DNA from: Platycnemis pennipes
Taxonomy: Eukaryota > Arthropoda > Insecta > Odonata > Platycnemididae
Assembly: GCA_933228895.1 (NCBI GenBank)
Contig: OW121856.1
Span: forward strand, 14,773,805 to 14,837,804
Length of the DNA: 64,000 bases
Direction of reading: 5' to 3'
In this document: positions 1 through 10,629 of the stretch, piece by piece
How positions within the stretch are numbered: the stretch's first letter is position 1
Layout: each line of letters opens with the position of its first letter
The notes under the pieces: model-generated
What the model was told of the DNA's origin: nothing
Database searches by the model: none
Seen by the model: the letters and a program-made list of their open reading frames with translations, nothing else
Made by a program: the position numbers and the translations under genes

Positions 1-692
1 GTGCTGTGAGTAAGTGAGCCATGAAAGGAAAGTGAATATAGGATATACTGTGCGGTTGCGGACGGCGACCAATGGAAGACACTTCCTCAATTAGCTCCAG
101 GGGACCGTACCCTAGTGATATAGGGAGAGGGAGGGCGATGGAAAGGGTTTAGCGATGTGGCTCCTTATTCCCAGCACGCACTCAGGTTTTTTTTCCAGCT
201 TCCGGTCCCTTGCTCCCAAACCTACCCTCCGATTCGGATGCGCAAACACTGCCTTCATACGGTTTCCTGCCCTCCGATGACCCCTAGGTCACGTGGCATC
301 CGGGTTAATTAGCGCGTGAGTAGTTGGGAGGGGTTGGAAGGGGGGCAGGGGGGAGGGGGTGGGTGGCGAGGGGGCGTAAATGACTCTCAGGGCCAGGAGA
401 GAAAGGGTCTGAAACAAGGGAGGACCCTTCTTTTCATTTCCCCGGGAAAATCCCAGGGTTTTCCCCTCTTTATTTCGTGGAGAAGGGTATTTATGCGAAT
501 TTCAGCGTGGGCGAATCGACCCTTGAAGGGCTTCTTGTTGTCTCTTGACGACAAGTGCCCCTTTTATATCGTTGCCTAGTCGCAATTTCCGGATCTCTTT
601 TCAGAAGAAGATTGAGTCCCATTCCGACTATCAAGGAGCCGTTATGCTCATTTTACGATATCGCCCATTCTTTTTGAGTATTCTACAAATTA
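1..692. other. GC-richer single-copy-looking DNA, no gene seen
   Basis: No ORF here resembles a known protein. The stretch is less AT-rich than most of the window and contains a dense run of guanines at 326-374, described separately. The 87-codon ORF over the G-rich part is low-complexity glycine/tryptophan sequence and is probably not coding. A host regulatory role is possible but not shown. Confidence 0.4.
326..374 (+). other. G-rich tract with G-quadruplex potential
   Basis: At least five separate runs of three or more G lie within about 50 bases (GGG, GGGG, GGGGGG, GGGGGG, GGGGG and others). This meets the usual pattern for an intramolecular G-quadruplex on the plus strand. The composition is seen directly. 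Any folding or function is inference. Confidence 0.5.
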
Positions 693-734
693 TCAGTAGG
701 TAGCATTTGGAATTGAAGATATTACTTTTCCGAT

Positions 735-1232
735 GGGGGCGTTTACTCTGAACCGAAATCGCAAATTTTTTACGAAATCCTTAGATGAAAACGAAAAACA
801 AATATTTTGGTGAAAAACGTTATATTCTAGCCAGAAGCATTCACTCATAAATCCACTCATAAAATTAGCATAAAGTATTGCCCACGAATGAACTGCGTCA
901 AGGATAACTACGTCGTTCGTCTTCCTTCCATCTTGACTCTGTTGAGGAAGAACGGGAAGGGAGGTCTGCCCGAAGAAATCCTGTCGCAACCACTTCCATT
1001 GGCGGAGTCAGCTGTGTGTCCCCCATTGTGATAAGGCGAAGGAGCTTCCAATTCTCAGTAGTGATTGGACGAAGTGGATGACGTACTAGTCCTTTACATA
1101 CCCTCATATCCGAAAGAAAAAACATCAGTTTATCACCACTTATAACTCGAGAACTAACTGACGGATCTAAGAACGGAAAGATACGAGTCTTTTTCTTTAA
1201 CAAATTCTATCTGATTCGGAATTAAAAAATAT
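735..1232 (-). mobile_element. Family G MITE-like element, reverse copy
   Basis: About 500 bases match, in reverse complement, the elements at 39082-39615, 45845-46346 and 57976-58475. The end at 735 carries the family terminus GGGGGCGTTTAC. The opposite end is diverged or lost after the AAAAAATATG at about 1223-1232. Inside, the order of landmarks is conserved: the TTCTCGAGTTATAAGCGG box, the GGGGACACAGCTG box and the TTTATGAGTGAATG box. It has no coding capacity, so it is a non-autonomous DNA transposon relic. The superfamily is not determined because no clear target duplication is left. Confidence 0.75.
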
Positions 1233-1440
1233 GATAATCGAACCAATGGTACTATTTCAACCAAACACCCATTTCTCCAAGTGAACGATATCAAACTTAT
1301 TGTTAGATGATTTTCGCGGTTATCATGTCGATAAGCAACCTGACAACCCTTCACAACTGGAAATAATCCTAAGATCGTCAATTCGAAATCCTGCCACATC
1401 CATAGATGTTTTAAAGGTATTTGGGGTTAAGATAAGAATA

Positions 1441-1461
1441 AGTTAGTTAGTTAGTTAGTTA
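1441..1461. repeat. TTAG microsatellite
   Basis: Five tandem copies of TTAG are visible. It is a short, ordinary microsatellite without an obvious host element. Confidence 0.9.
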
Positions 1462-1599
1462 TTTTATCCTGCGAAATAATGTGAGTAGTAACATCATCTG
1501 CAGCCTTATTATTAGAAACATTATTTGTGTACGTACATTCAACTTACAATACAAGAGTGTTTTATCCTAGAAACCTGTTAGTCGTGAATAGTGATGTCA

Positions 1600-1692
1600 A
1601 TAGTGCATGCTTGGTGATTTTCACCCCCTGCCACACACCATCGCGGTGGCTTGCAGGGTATTGTGTAGATGTAGATAGATGTAGATGTATTT
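1600..1692 (+). mobile_element. CR1-like LINE, lone 3' end
   Basis: Only the last ~90 bases of the LINE are present: GTGCATGCTTGGTGATTTTC, then the terminal hairpin CCCTGCCACACACC / GGTGGCTTGCAGGG, then imperfect GTAGAT hexamers. The same end closes the longer copies at 22350-22441 and 25340-25412. Extreme 5' truncation of this kind is typical of LINE integration. Confidence 0.85.
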
Positions 1693-1714
1693 GCAGCACC
1701 AACGCTAAAAAATA

Positions 1715-1840
1715 GCTGGGATTGGGTTGGAGCGGTAGTTAGAGAGGCGGCCTCCTAAGCAAGGAGCTCGGGATCGAATCTCGGAAGTGGCAGAGAATTT
1801 CCATCGGTTTACCCATTCGAAGTCGGATAACAAGTGGACA
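1715..1840 (+). mobile_element. tRNA-derived SINE head (probable)
   Basis: A box A-like segment (TTGGAGCGGTAGTTAGAG) is followed about 35 bases later by a box B-like segment (GGGATCGAATCTCGG). This spacing and order are those of an RNA polymerase III internal promoter of tRNA origin. The sequence does not fold into a full canonical tRNA, so a SINE head is preferred over a tRNA gene. The 3' limit is uncertain. No second copy of this head was found in the window. Confidence 0.5.
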
Positions 1841-2157
1841 GCACTCATTCAAGTACAATATTCAGTGGGTCGGTTCGGTCGTTTAACCACAGATCCTTTT
1901 GCGCCTTGTACTAAGATGTGTCCGTAATACCAACGAGGGTTTCTCCACTCCATTACATAAATCTTACACCCTTTCTCACATCCCAACCTATCCTGGCTGT
2001 GTTTACCAGTCCCCCGACTGACTATCAAACTTCAATTTAACTTTCATATCCGCATACTATATTGCACAATCTCTATTTTATGATACTTGTCTTCCAGTAA
2101 TGAGAATAGTCTTTTAGAAATTCCATACGAATTTTAGAAATTCCCTCTGACGGTAAA

Positions 2158-2400
2158 GTCTTAAGAAGAGAGGAAGAAAAGATATGTCTACTGAAAACCC
2201 TAAAAAGAAGACGGAACAACTTAATCGGCAATATCTAAAGACATGATTGCCTGATGAAGACAGTCGCCGAGGAAAAAGTAATCGGGAAAAATGGAAATGG
2301 CAAGCCTCCTATGGAGTAAGTTATGAAGGATGTCAAAGAGAGAAATTACTTCAAAAACTTAAATAGACTTAAGAAGATTAGCTAATGCCGCTGCAATGAT
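2158..2400 (+). mobile_element. RTE-like LINE 3' fragment, decayed
   Basis: The translation, broken by stops, follows the C-terminal tail of the RTE-like element seen at 41400-41690: a KRRRxNLIGHI-like segment, a LMKT segment, and a GRPRM-like segment followed by VKEKNY. It is more decayed than its neighbour at 2455 and ends in a degenerate AATGAT stretch. It lies head-to-tail with that neighbour on the same strand. Confidence 0.7.
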
Positions 2401-2454
2401 AAAAATTTACGTTGTTCTTGCTATTTCTATTTTAATACAAATGCAATTAAAAAA

Positions 2455-2735
2455 AGAGTGGGAGAATAAAGATGCTTGCTGAAATTTTCAAAAAGAAGAC
2501 GGGATAACTCAATAGGCCATATCTTGAGACAGGATGGTCTCAGGAACACAATTGTCGAGGGAAAAGAGGACGGGAAGAATGGAAAAGGCAGGCCTCGTAT
2601 GAGATGTATGGAACAAGTCGTGAGTGATATGAAAGAGAGGAATTACGTCAATATGAAGGGGTAGGCCGATAAAAGAATCGAGTGAAGGGCTGCATCAAAC
2701 CAATCCTACGATTGTTGATCAATAATGATGTTGAT
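2455..2735 (+). mobile_element. RTE-like LINE 3' fragment
   Basis: A 62-codon open segment reads KFSKRRRDNSIGHILRQDG, then TIVEGK, GKGRPRMRCMEQVV and MKERNYVNMK. This is the terminal part of the RTE-like family described at 40914-41713. After the stop come the family 3' bases (CGAGTGAAGGGCTGCATCAA, AATCCTACGATTGTTGA) and an imperfect ATG-type tail. Everything upstream of the last ~90 codons is missing, as expected for a 5'-truncated LINE. Confidence 0.85.
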
Positions 2736-2744
2736 GACGTGATT

Positions 2745-4620
2745 CTGTCGATTCGTCTACTTAGTTCCTAGTTTGTTTAAGCAATGGTTCACAAGCTGGG
2801 CTCATCGAGAACGAAGCAATCAACAAATTGTAACCAAAATGCCGGCACGATACAAGTAAAAGTTTAACTCGACCACAAAGGCTCTCAGAACCGAGTCGAC
2901 AGTCTCCACCCGAATACACCCGGTTGGTAATCGATTACGCGGTTGATTCCACATGAAAGAGGCATGCACTGCGCTCCCGCACAACAACTTGGACAAGTCC
3001 ATTGGAATTGTCTCGTACCAACATTTTAAAAAAGTTACAATACCTACTGCGAGTAATATTTTTCATTACTTGAAGGAAACATCAATTTAATTATTTCGTA
3101 TCAGAGTGAATAAAGCTTAACTACACCAAGTAATGCTATTTCACACACTCCATAGTCTTGTGAAATAGCACTACGATCAACCATAATGGAGTAATAGGAT
3201 ATAGTGAGTAAAATATAATATAGAAGGCTATTCGGGTAGAGCAAAAATGTTAATTTCTTTGTACGTAGTACTAGAATGTTTTCACAGATGGCGCGGTAAG
3301 AATTTTTCACGCTACGTCACAAACGATACATATTGCTTCCATTTCTTTCGTTTTTCTAACCAAATTAAGACGCACATAACATATGCTTATGTTGTAGTTT
3401 TGTTATCTCATTATAATAGTGCGGTATACCTTACGTCAACAATCACATGGATAAATAAACTTGTCTCTCGCTAGTAAAGCAAACATACCATTTGTCACAG
3501 GAGGGATTTCTTGTTGTTTCATTAAAAACACGTGATCCACCGCCGCAAGGAGCAGACAGTGCAGACTAAAAGTCTCTTCTCGATTGAGCAGCTTAAATCG
3601 ATTAGAAAAACGAGAGCAATGGAAGTGATATTTATATATCGTTTGTGACGCAATGCGAAAAATTATTACCACACCATCTATGTAAACCTTCCAGTACTAC
3701 GTCCAAAATGTATTACAGTTTTTCCTATGTGGTGACCCCGCTATATGTAACAGTCATTTGAAAAATATATGACAATGGATTAAGAGTGAGAAGTATTCTT
3801 ACTAATACCTATATTCTTCTAGGAGGCGCTAGGCGGTGTTAACGTCCGAATCAGATTTTGTTGGGATATAAAACAAGAGATTTAATGAAATCATCATACC
3901 CACGAACGTTGAGTTAGTTCAGTAGTGTAGCAGAAATTGAACGAATTATGTAACGGAGATATTGTAATAAATACTACGGATGGAGAGCCATTACAATTAA
4001 ATAGTGAGAAAATATGCTTCACGAAATTTGAAGGCTATGATTAGTTCTTACAATTAGTGTCTGTCCCTCACGATATTAATCGACGTCTCATAAATATTTT
4101 AGCAAGATTTTTAAAGTCCAATTTCATTAAAAGTACGAAAGAAATTGCGATACATTGGCAGAAGAAAACGTTTAAATTTTTCGTTGCAAAATACACATTT
4201 TACATTAAATGACGAAATAATCCACAACCACATAAATTTTAAATTTTTGTTTCGCCTCATGAATCCATCTGAGCCTTAACAAGAGGTTCTCTTTTTGAAA
4301 TCAATAAAATACTGTAATACTGTATCCATATAGTATGATATACAAGTAAATAAAATAAGTCTCTCAATTATCTTTGATGTCACATTTCCATCCAATGCTT
4401 CTTCAGTTTTTTTTAAATTCTGTGTATGTTTTCAAACCATACATGTCCTTTAGTAAATGGTTAAACATTTTAGGCATAGTCAGTATCATTACATTTCCGC
4501 CACATTCATTAAAATACATTGGAACTAAATAATAGTGCACATTTCTTTTCCCCATCATATGTGCAATCTGTTTCAAAATGCCATACGAAGAAGATTAGGC
4601 GGTAAATATCTAATTTAGTA
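2745..4620. other. No gene recognised
   Basis: AT-rich sequence with only short chance ORFs (60-78 codons) that resemble nothing I know. No long repeat or inverted repeat was noticed. Confidence 0.4.
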
Positions 4621-4631
4621 GTACTACAACT

Positions 4632-4692
4632 GTAAGTGCATGAACGTAGTGCATGATTGGTGATTTTGCACCACCTGCCACATACCCGAGAG
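4632..4692 (+). mobile_element. CR1-like LINE 3' end, decayed
   Basis: GTGCATGATTGGTGATTTTG followed by CACCACCTGCCACATACC and a damaged right half (GAGAGGTAAATTGCATG) is an old copy of the shared CR1 3' terminus. The hairpin no longer pairs well and the GTAGAT tail has degenerated. Confidence 0.6.
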
Positions 4693-4749
4693 GTAAATTG
4701 CATGAGAACCAGAGGATGTGGATGACAACGGATGTCAGGATACATAATT

Positions 4750-5450
4750 GCTCAGTCTGTTTCACTATTGCAGTAGCTAGCATTCAAAAAATACGCAACC
4801 AAGGGGTACATCATGCGATATTATTTACTTAGCGGACTTTTTAGTGGTTCTGAAGATTAGGCGTTTAGTTGTTGACCAGATGGCCAGCCAAATTCCGGAA
4901 GAGGTCTCTTAGAACAGTTTAACTACAAGCAGACTCGGAGGATATCTAGGAATTGTACAACCTGTGAACTTTCTGCAATTGGAAAGGGGTTAAACACTTA
5001 TATTGCGACGGTATATAAATTTCACGCGTTTATGGACTTGGAAATAGGTGGTGTGCGATCCTACTCTCACAAATGAATCATGCATCCGTGTTTAAAAATG
5101 CCGTTTGATCCATTTCTTTCTGAATTTGTGAACAGATGGAGGAAGCCTTCTATCTAGGAAAATCTTGGTGCGGTGAAGGAAGAAATGAAGGGAATTAGGA
5201 GGAGAGAAAGAGAAAGCGAGAGAGAGTGCGAGGAAGGAGAAAGTAAATAGAGGCGATGGGACACGGAAGGCCGTTATCAAAGGTAGAATGCTGCGTAAGC
5301 AGGGGATAGGAAGGAAATGGATGGGAATTTTAGAGGGGAGGAAGAGAAAAGAAGAGAACTTTAAGCTGGAGAGGGAAGTGATGCGGAGAATGAGTGATCA
5401 CAAAGAGCCAAAGAGAAAATTTTCCACGAAAACCGATCCATGGTAGAACA
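4750..5450. other. Unassigned DNA with a polypurine stretch
   Basis: No gene is recognised. Positions about 5140-5420 are strongly purine-rich on the plus strand (AGGAGGAGAGAAAGAGAAAG and similar), with GA-rich runs that could adopt triplex structure. The minus-strand ORF opposite is a low-complexity Ser/Phe/Leu product of this bias and is not called. Confidence 0.4.
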
Positions 5451-5456
5451 CCAATT

Positions 5457-5703
5457 CATCATCATTAGTCGGCAATCCTATAACTGGTTCGACGCGTCTC
5501 ACCACTGATTTCTTCTATCGGTTAATTTCTACATATTTTCGTATTTATTCTCTTTCATATCCTTCATCACTTGTTCCACATATCTCATACGAGGCTTTAC
5601 GTTGTCGTTGTTCATGTCCACTTATCCTACAACGAATGTCTTAATCAGGCCATCATGTCTCATGACGTGGCCGATTAAGAAGTCTTCTTCTTAGGGTATT
5701 CAG
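5457..5703 (-). mobile_element. RTE-like LINE 3' fragment, reverse
   Basis: Read on the minus strand, it gives the family tail: a GHVMRHDGLIKT-like segment near 5650-5690, then a degenerate KPRM-like segment and the 3' noncoding end finishing in GATGATGAATTGG at about 5457. It is closely followed by the family P element at 5711. Confidence 0.75.
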
Positions 5704-5710
5704 AAGACTT

Positions 5711-6126
5711 AAAGCGCGTTGTAGTTGCATTCTATTTTTTACGAGCTCTTTTAACTCATTTTGACTTCGGAACATGACTGACGTGTTGTTGCCACGTTTA
5801 ATTTACAAAGTGAGAATACATTCTCAATCCCACAAATACGTATTCTAAAATAGGTTAAATATTTTCTTACATAGTTTTAAACTATTCCCTTGAAAATACA
5901 ACTCTTTGTTTTGAATTTTATTAATATTCGTATTTTTGAAAATTGTTTGGCAACAATGACGCTGCTACCATTTGGAAGTATTGGTATTAATTACACCATA
6001 TCAATAACCAATGAAATATTTAAATTTCATAAAATATATAAGAAGGACCTTGGTAAGGTATATTCCTTAATTAAGTCAGTAAATATGCTTGTAAGTACGT
6101 TCCGTCACAAGTACCATTGCCTAAGA
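5711..6126 (+). mobile_element. Family P element, left part (interrupted copy)
   Basis: These bases match 18640-19040 and, reversed, 34500-34870, including the ACTGACGTGTTGTTGCCACG box and the TTTGGCAACAATGAC box. The far left end, with its CTTAAGGAGG terminus, is missing. The copy stops at GCCTAAGA (6119-6126) because another transposon begins at 6127. The remainder resumes at 9288. In the uninterrupted copies the two parts are contiguous. Confidence 0.85.
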
Positions 6127-6369
6127 CAGGGAGTGTGTAAATAGGAGGCCCCAGTAGGTGGCAGGCCGTACGGTTTTTTGAAGAAAATTCCCGCGCATTT
6201 AATCGAGTCTCTAGATTTCGCCAGTCGTAGCGCTGCCTATGCCAACTGTCCGGCTTCTTCGCAAAGTGCATTTGAAAGTGCCTGTGTTAGCTGCAGTTTT
6301 GGAGGACTTAATACTGCTGTTCTTGGAGATTTGTCAGTGATTCTGTGCAGCAGACTTCCTGAAGAAACA

Positions 6370-6462
6370 ATGAGTAAGTCACGGGGTTGTTTTGAGCCTG
6401 GCTGCACCTCAGGATATGAAGCCACGCTTAAGGAAAATAAGAGGTTGGGGATAAGGAACTAA
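6370..6462 (+). pseudogene. THAP-like zinc-finger start of a transposase (remnant)
   Basis: A 30-codon segment beginning at an ATG contains CFEPGCTSGYE. The C-x4-C arrangement followed by Gly-Tyr is characteristic of the N-terminal part of THAP domains in P-type transposases and their derivatives. The second Cys-x2-His half of the zinc site is not found downstream and the frame closes at 6462. The position, about 240 bases inside the left end of the 6127-9287 transposon, is where a transposase would begin. The frame is open upstream to 6178, but this ATG sits best relative to the motif. The match is short, so the P assignment is moderate. Confidence 0.4.
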
Positions 6463-6491
6463 AGTTTGTTGAAGCCAAAGGTTAGTGTGAC

Positions 6492-6813
6492 ATCTTTAAC
6501 AATGGGATATATCCAGTGATGCATTGCAGGCGTCGTATTTTTAAGTCTGTATCGAATATTTTAGCGCTTTAATCGTAGATCAGTTTAGATTGTACTCCAA
6601 AATAATGTGGTTGAACGCATCGTGTACCGCATGGCTGGGCTGCGCTTGTGATATCTTTAAGTGTGGGAGATATCATGTAATGCATTGTAAACGTCTTAGT
6701 ATTAAGTCAGTGTTGATTATTATAGTGATTTAATTCAAGATCGGTTGATATTGGGCTCAAAACTAATGTGGCTGAACGCATTGTGTACCGCATGGCTTAA
6801 CTGCGTCATGAGA
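6492..6813. repeat. Diverged 161-base tandem duplication
   Basis: ATCTTTAA...GATATATC at 6492 recurs at 6653, and AATGTGGTTGAACGCATCGT at 6604 recurs as AATGTGGCTGAACGCATTGT at 6765. Both give the same 161-base offset. The two units differ at many positions, so the duplication predates the insertion's present decay. It lies just downstream of the THAP-like remnant. Confidence 0.8.
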
Positions 6814-7249
6814 CGCCATGTTCGAAATTAAGTCTTAGACGGATGAATGTAGTGCCTAGCTAACATGCATGCATTTTTGCCTTTGTTTTTCATCTCATAT
6901 AGCCGACCAATATAAATTATATCATAGCGAAGTATTTTCATTACGTTATGTGCACGTAGTCGCGTACGTGTTCATGTTTGAGGTATAACTCCGTAACGTC
7001 ACCACAGTCTAAACATGTTTAGACTGTGACTTCACTAAGACTGAAATGGATAGACGTAATTCTAATAATTCAATCGCATTAATAATAAAGTAGGTAATAC
7101 TGAGAATAATTCTCCTAAAAATTTGAGGTGGACCGCTTCTCTAATGGTGTTAAAAACATAGTAATAGCACAAGCTACTATGGGAGGTTCGCGATTGCGAG
7201 GGAAATCCGGAAGTTGAAATATTTTGTTATTAAAGCAGATGTTACGTAA

Positions 7250-8525
7250 ATTAATTGTTTACTGGACGCCAACAAAGGTTCGTTATGGGTGGTATCATGT
7301 CCGATGCATTAACAGTTACATGGAGAGTTCCCCAGGGAATGGTAATGAACCCCTTCCATTTCTTTTATGCATTAACGATATATGTGCCATAGTAGTAGCA
7401 AGCTTAGACTTATTGTAGACGACGCGGTAATTTACCGGGAAATATCAAATGTAAAAGATAGTGAATCATTCGAAATGTAGGAATTCAAGTTTGAGGCGAT
7501 ATCGCATAAAAATAGCATTCACATGAATGCTAGTTTCAAATAAACCTAATAGCGAGTGGAAATAAATGTTTGGAAGAGGAATAACTAAAATGATCACTAG
7601 AGCAATCCATATAACATCAGTAAAACATAACAGAGATGTTACAGTTGCTTAGAAATTATCGCGGGGAAGACATCCGTGAGATATAGGCCAATTGCCAACA
7701 ATAATGAAGGATTTAAGAATAGGGGAATAAGGAAAAGGGACAGAAATCCAAAGGAAGATGGTACTTTTCACTTGCTAGGCCCGACCTAAAATATGCAGTG
7801 AATACATAGGTATTCACTGCATAATTTAGGTTCACTGCATAATAAATGACTTAGGTTTGATTACAGATCCAGATAGTGTGAGGGTATTGAAATCAATATA
7901 GAAGGATTAGGTTGTAATTATTTCAGACCATAGGTTAAAATACCGATTAAAACTCCTGCAGGAGTAAGACTTACAGGTTCTCTGAATATGTGACGAAATT
8001 ATTGAAAGTCCAATCATACTTTTGGCAGGGTGGATTATGAAGATGTTTTGTAATGAGATGTATCACAGAGAGTTTCAAATTTTCGTTTTTTTGCACATAT
8101 TTAGGGTCAGTAACTGATTATAGTTAAGGTACATATGGAAATCAAAATAGATGTTATACAAATTGTTGTTGATGCAAAATAGATTAAGATGGTAGAAATT
8201 TTTTGAAATATACATTTTTGACATAAGATATGTTTTTGTGTTGTGTGTATATAAAGGTAATAATGTCTTGTGTACTGGAGTGACTGACTAATCGAGTAGG
8301 TTCTATTTCATTGCTTTTCATGTACTATGAATTTAGTGTCATTTGTAGCTAACATTTAATTTGTGTGGAAAATGTTGATCCGATATTTTCCTTGGCGGTG
8401 GCATTGTGCCTCTCAGTTACATGTAAGGACTAAATTCATGGAGAAGTTTAGTACACGTTTGGTGATAGTTCAGCTGCTGCCACACACCTTTGTGGTGGAG
8501 ATGAAAGTAAGATAGATGTTGTTAG
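7250..8525 (+). mobile_element. CR1-like LINE copy, decayed, nested in the 3.2-kb transposon
   Basis: Across several frames the translation shows reverse-transcriptase landmarks in the right order: RVPQG near 7325, FLLCINDI near 7355-7385 and DDAVIYREI at 7418-7444 (the catalytic FADD region). YFSLARP-like sequence follows near 7768 and LITDP-like sequence near 7858. The copy ends with the shared CR1 terminus TGCCACACACCTTTGTGGTG at about 8475. Many stops and frameshifts make it an old pseudocopy. It reaches further upstream into the RT domain than any other CR1 copy in the window. Confidence 0.75.
7793..7822. repeat. Perfect 13-base hairpin inside the LINE
   Basis: ATGCAGTGAATAC and its exact complement GTATTCACTGCAT flank a 4-base loop. 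A third partial copy (TTCACTGCATAAT) follows at about 7842. It is likely a local inverted duplication within the decayed LINE. Confidence 0.8.
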
Positions 8526-8561
8526 TATCTAGGGATAGATGAATACTGTAGATGAATAATA

Positions 8562-8747
8562 TACTGTTGGCAATATGCGTTCTTTTTCATTGTCAATTGT
8601 TCAAGTCATTGTGTACACTTTCTTTGATATTTCAATAAATACATCTAACTGTTAATTTACTCATTTTGTACTGTTCTTTGCAGTTTTTTTTTGGAATATT
8701 ATACCGGTTTGCAAAATGCGTTCTTTCTCATTGTTAATTGTTTAAGT
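8562..8747. repeat. Direct duplication of ~52 bases
   Basis: ATATACTG..GGCAATATGCGTTCTTTTTC (8562-8612) recurs as ATTATACC..GCAAAATGCGTTCTTTCTC (8694-8747), followed by matching TTGTTAATTG-type sequence. The spacer contains AATAAA and a TTCTTTGCAG stretch. The duplication lies just 3' of the nested LINE, within the transposon. Confidence 0.7.
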
Positions 8748-9287
8748 CTTTGGCGTTTCCCAGTTTATATTAGCGTGTATGAGGTTTTACTAAGGTTTAA
8801 GTTACTCTTATCTCCCGATTGTCACTACCGTTTTTCATTTCCTATAGCAGTTGTGAGAGTGCGTGTCTCCGTGACCGTGCCTTGGTTAACACTTCTTTAA
8901 CTTACGATCTAAAGTAGCCCGCGTAGCATATTCTCGTTGCCTTTTTATTAGAGCTATGACACAGAGGTTTTTTGCATTAGTACGATGCCGGAATGTTAGG
9001 CTTTCGAGCTGTGTCTTTTTTTACGTATCATTTAGTGTGTTTCGCCTGTATTTTACAAGAACATAGCACCAGGGCTATTTCAAATTTTTTAATTCTATTC
9101 TGCAGTCCTTTATTACTTGTTTTCGAACGAAAATGCTCCTCTCGCAACGTATTTGCGACTGGCTTATACTCACGTTTGTCGGGCGCTTCGCGATGCCAGC
9201 GCCACATTGGGGGAACCTATTTTACGCGACTGGGCTGGTATCAATGGCTTCGCGGGACTCGGGAATCCTATTAATATAGTATCCCTG

Positions 9288-9684
9288 GCCTAAGATAACA
9301 ACTTACTGTAGCGCCACTTTCAGGTAACTACGGCTTTTCTGCTTTTTTTCGAGCAAACATTTATTAATATCAATTAAATAAGTGTGGTAAGGCGAGCATT
9401 TTTTTACAATGATAAATTCTACATAACATTGCGCATCTTATATTAGTTTTTCGTCAAAACGACATTTCTCTTTACATTATTAATCTGCAAATTTTACTGC
9501 AAGAGCCATGATCTGCCGTGTAACCACGTGTAAAATATCTGATTTTCAACGTCTTTTTTCTTCAAATATATGATGGAAAGGCCAAATTATTTTATTGCCA
9601 ATCGATAGAAGGGCCAAAAAATGAATTGTCCTGAAATTTTCACAAAAATGACATCTACTCCATAGTTCGGTGGAGCCACCTTAA
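9288..9684 (+). mobile_element. Family P element, right part (interrupted copy)
   Basis: It resumes with the duplicated GCCTAAGA and continues as in 19040-19414: ATAACAAC, a TCGAGCAAACATTTATTAAT box, GCCAATCGATAGAAGGGCCA, and the terminus CGGTGGAGCCACC followed by TTAA at 9681-9684. Together with 5711-6126 it makes up one element of the 18493 type. Confidence 0.9.
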
Positions 9685-9689
9685 GTAAT

Positions 9690-10320
9690 ATGTCGTAGTT
9701 GTATGCTTCAGCGCCCCTCTTCAGTGTTCTATTAATATATGCAATGCATCATAGAAAACATCAAGGGATGAACAATGTGCAGTAGAAGTCTACTCCTTTT
9801 TCCTCCAAATTATCACAGCAGTTTTCCTTCACAAATCACAAGAGATGAACAGAAGCGTTCCGAAAGCGAATACTGAATAATATGCTAAATTATCAGCATT
9901 TGCTATAAGCTGTAAAAAAAGACGAATACATGGCGTCCAGTAAAAGTTAATTTTTTTATATGCACCCCATGGGCGTTAAGTTAATTTTTTGTTAAGTGCT
10001 TAATCATCCCACTCTTAAGCTATTCTTGCCATATAAATCTATGCTGTGTTAATAACTGCTGTGTTATGCTGTCTATGCTGTGTTAATAACTGTGTTTCTC
10101 TTAAACTCTTCATATCTTATATCATTTCTCATACTGTTCAGAAAATCTATTATTTAGATAATCCTTTTCCTCAATAGTAATAATAATTATTATATCAGCA
10201 ATCTGCCCATTAAAAATGTGATCTTCCAGAGGAGCAAATGGGGAAAAAATGCAATCATGTGGATAAAAGTTAGGGGATGCAAAGATACTATTACTATAAT
10301 TTCCCACTAGACCAGAGTGG
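9690..10320. other. No gene recognised
   Basis: AT-rich DNA. TCTATGCTGTGTTAATAACTG occurs twice at about 10036 and 10071 as a small tandem duplication. Nothing else is identifiable. Confidence 0.4.
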
Positions 10321-10624
10321 CTGTGTTTGAAACCGTCGGTATTGTCTCGAACAGGTAACCAAGGAGTCACGTGGTATAAATACGAACGGTTCGAAAGTTT
10401 GGTGTGTTAAAACCGCTTTTTGCAACCTCATTCATTGTTTACACTAACGTTTTATCTAATCTTGGGGTTCTATAATCGAGGCAGATGAGAAAAAGTCAAT
10501 TGAAAACAGTTAATTATATTGTAATGAGCGATTCAAACACACCAAATTTGCAAATCATTCTTGTTTATACTACCTGATTCCTTGGTTACCTATTCGTGAT
10601 AATCCCGACGGTTTCAAACACACC
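10321..10624. mobile_element. Foldback element with ~90-base inverted repeats
   Basis: The left arm (10321-10408, starting CTGTGTTTGAAACCGTCGG and ending TTTGGTGTGTT) pairs with the right arm (10533-10624, CACACCAAAT...CCGACGGTTTCAAACACA). The arms agree at most positions, including the central GGTAACCAAGGA. The middle ~125 bases are unrelated. The structure fits a short non-autonomous DNA transposon or foldback element. No certain target duplication was found and no second copy occurs here. Confidence 0.75.
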
Positions 10625-10629
10625 CCCCA

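Larger units (their letters stand above)
6127..9287 (+). mobile_element. 3.2-kb DNA transposon with 8-base target duplication
   Basis: The insert is bounded by an exact 8-base direct repeat GCCTAAGA at 6119-6126 and 9288-9295. Its ends form an imperfect inverted repeat: CAGGGA plus AATAGGA..CCC on the left, and the complement (GGG..TCCTATT, then TCCCTG) on the right. The TSD length and CAGGGA ends fit either the P or the hAT superfamily. A cysteine-rich THAP-like start near 6370 favours P. No long transposase ORF remains, so the copy is dead or non-autonomous. It carries an internal 161-base tandem duplication (6492-6813) and a decayed CR1 LINE (7250-8525). The host copy it split is a family P MITE. 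Confidence 0.8.

Noticed and set aside
6178..6462. Whole 94-codon ORF as the transposase start
   Set aside because: Residues before the ATG at 6370 are unlike a THAP domain start; only the last 30 codons carry the motif, so just that part is annotated.
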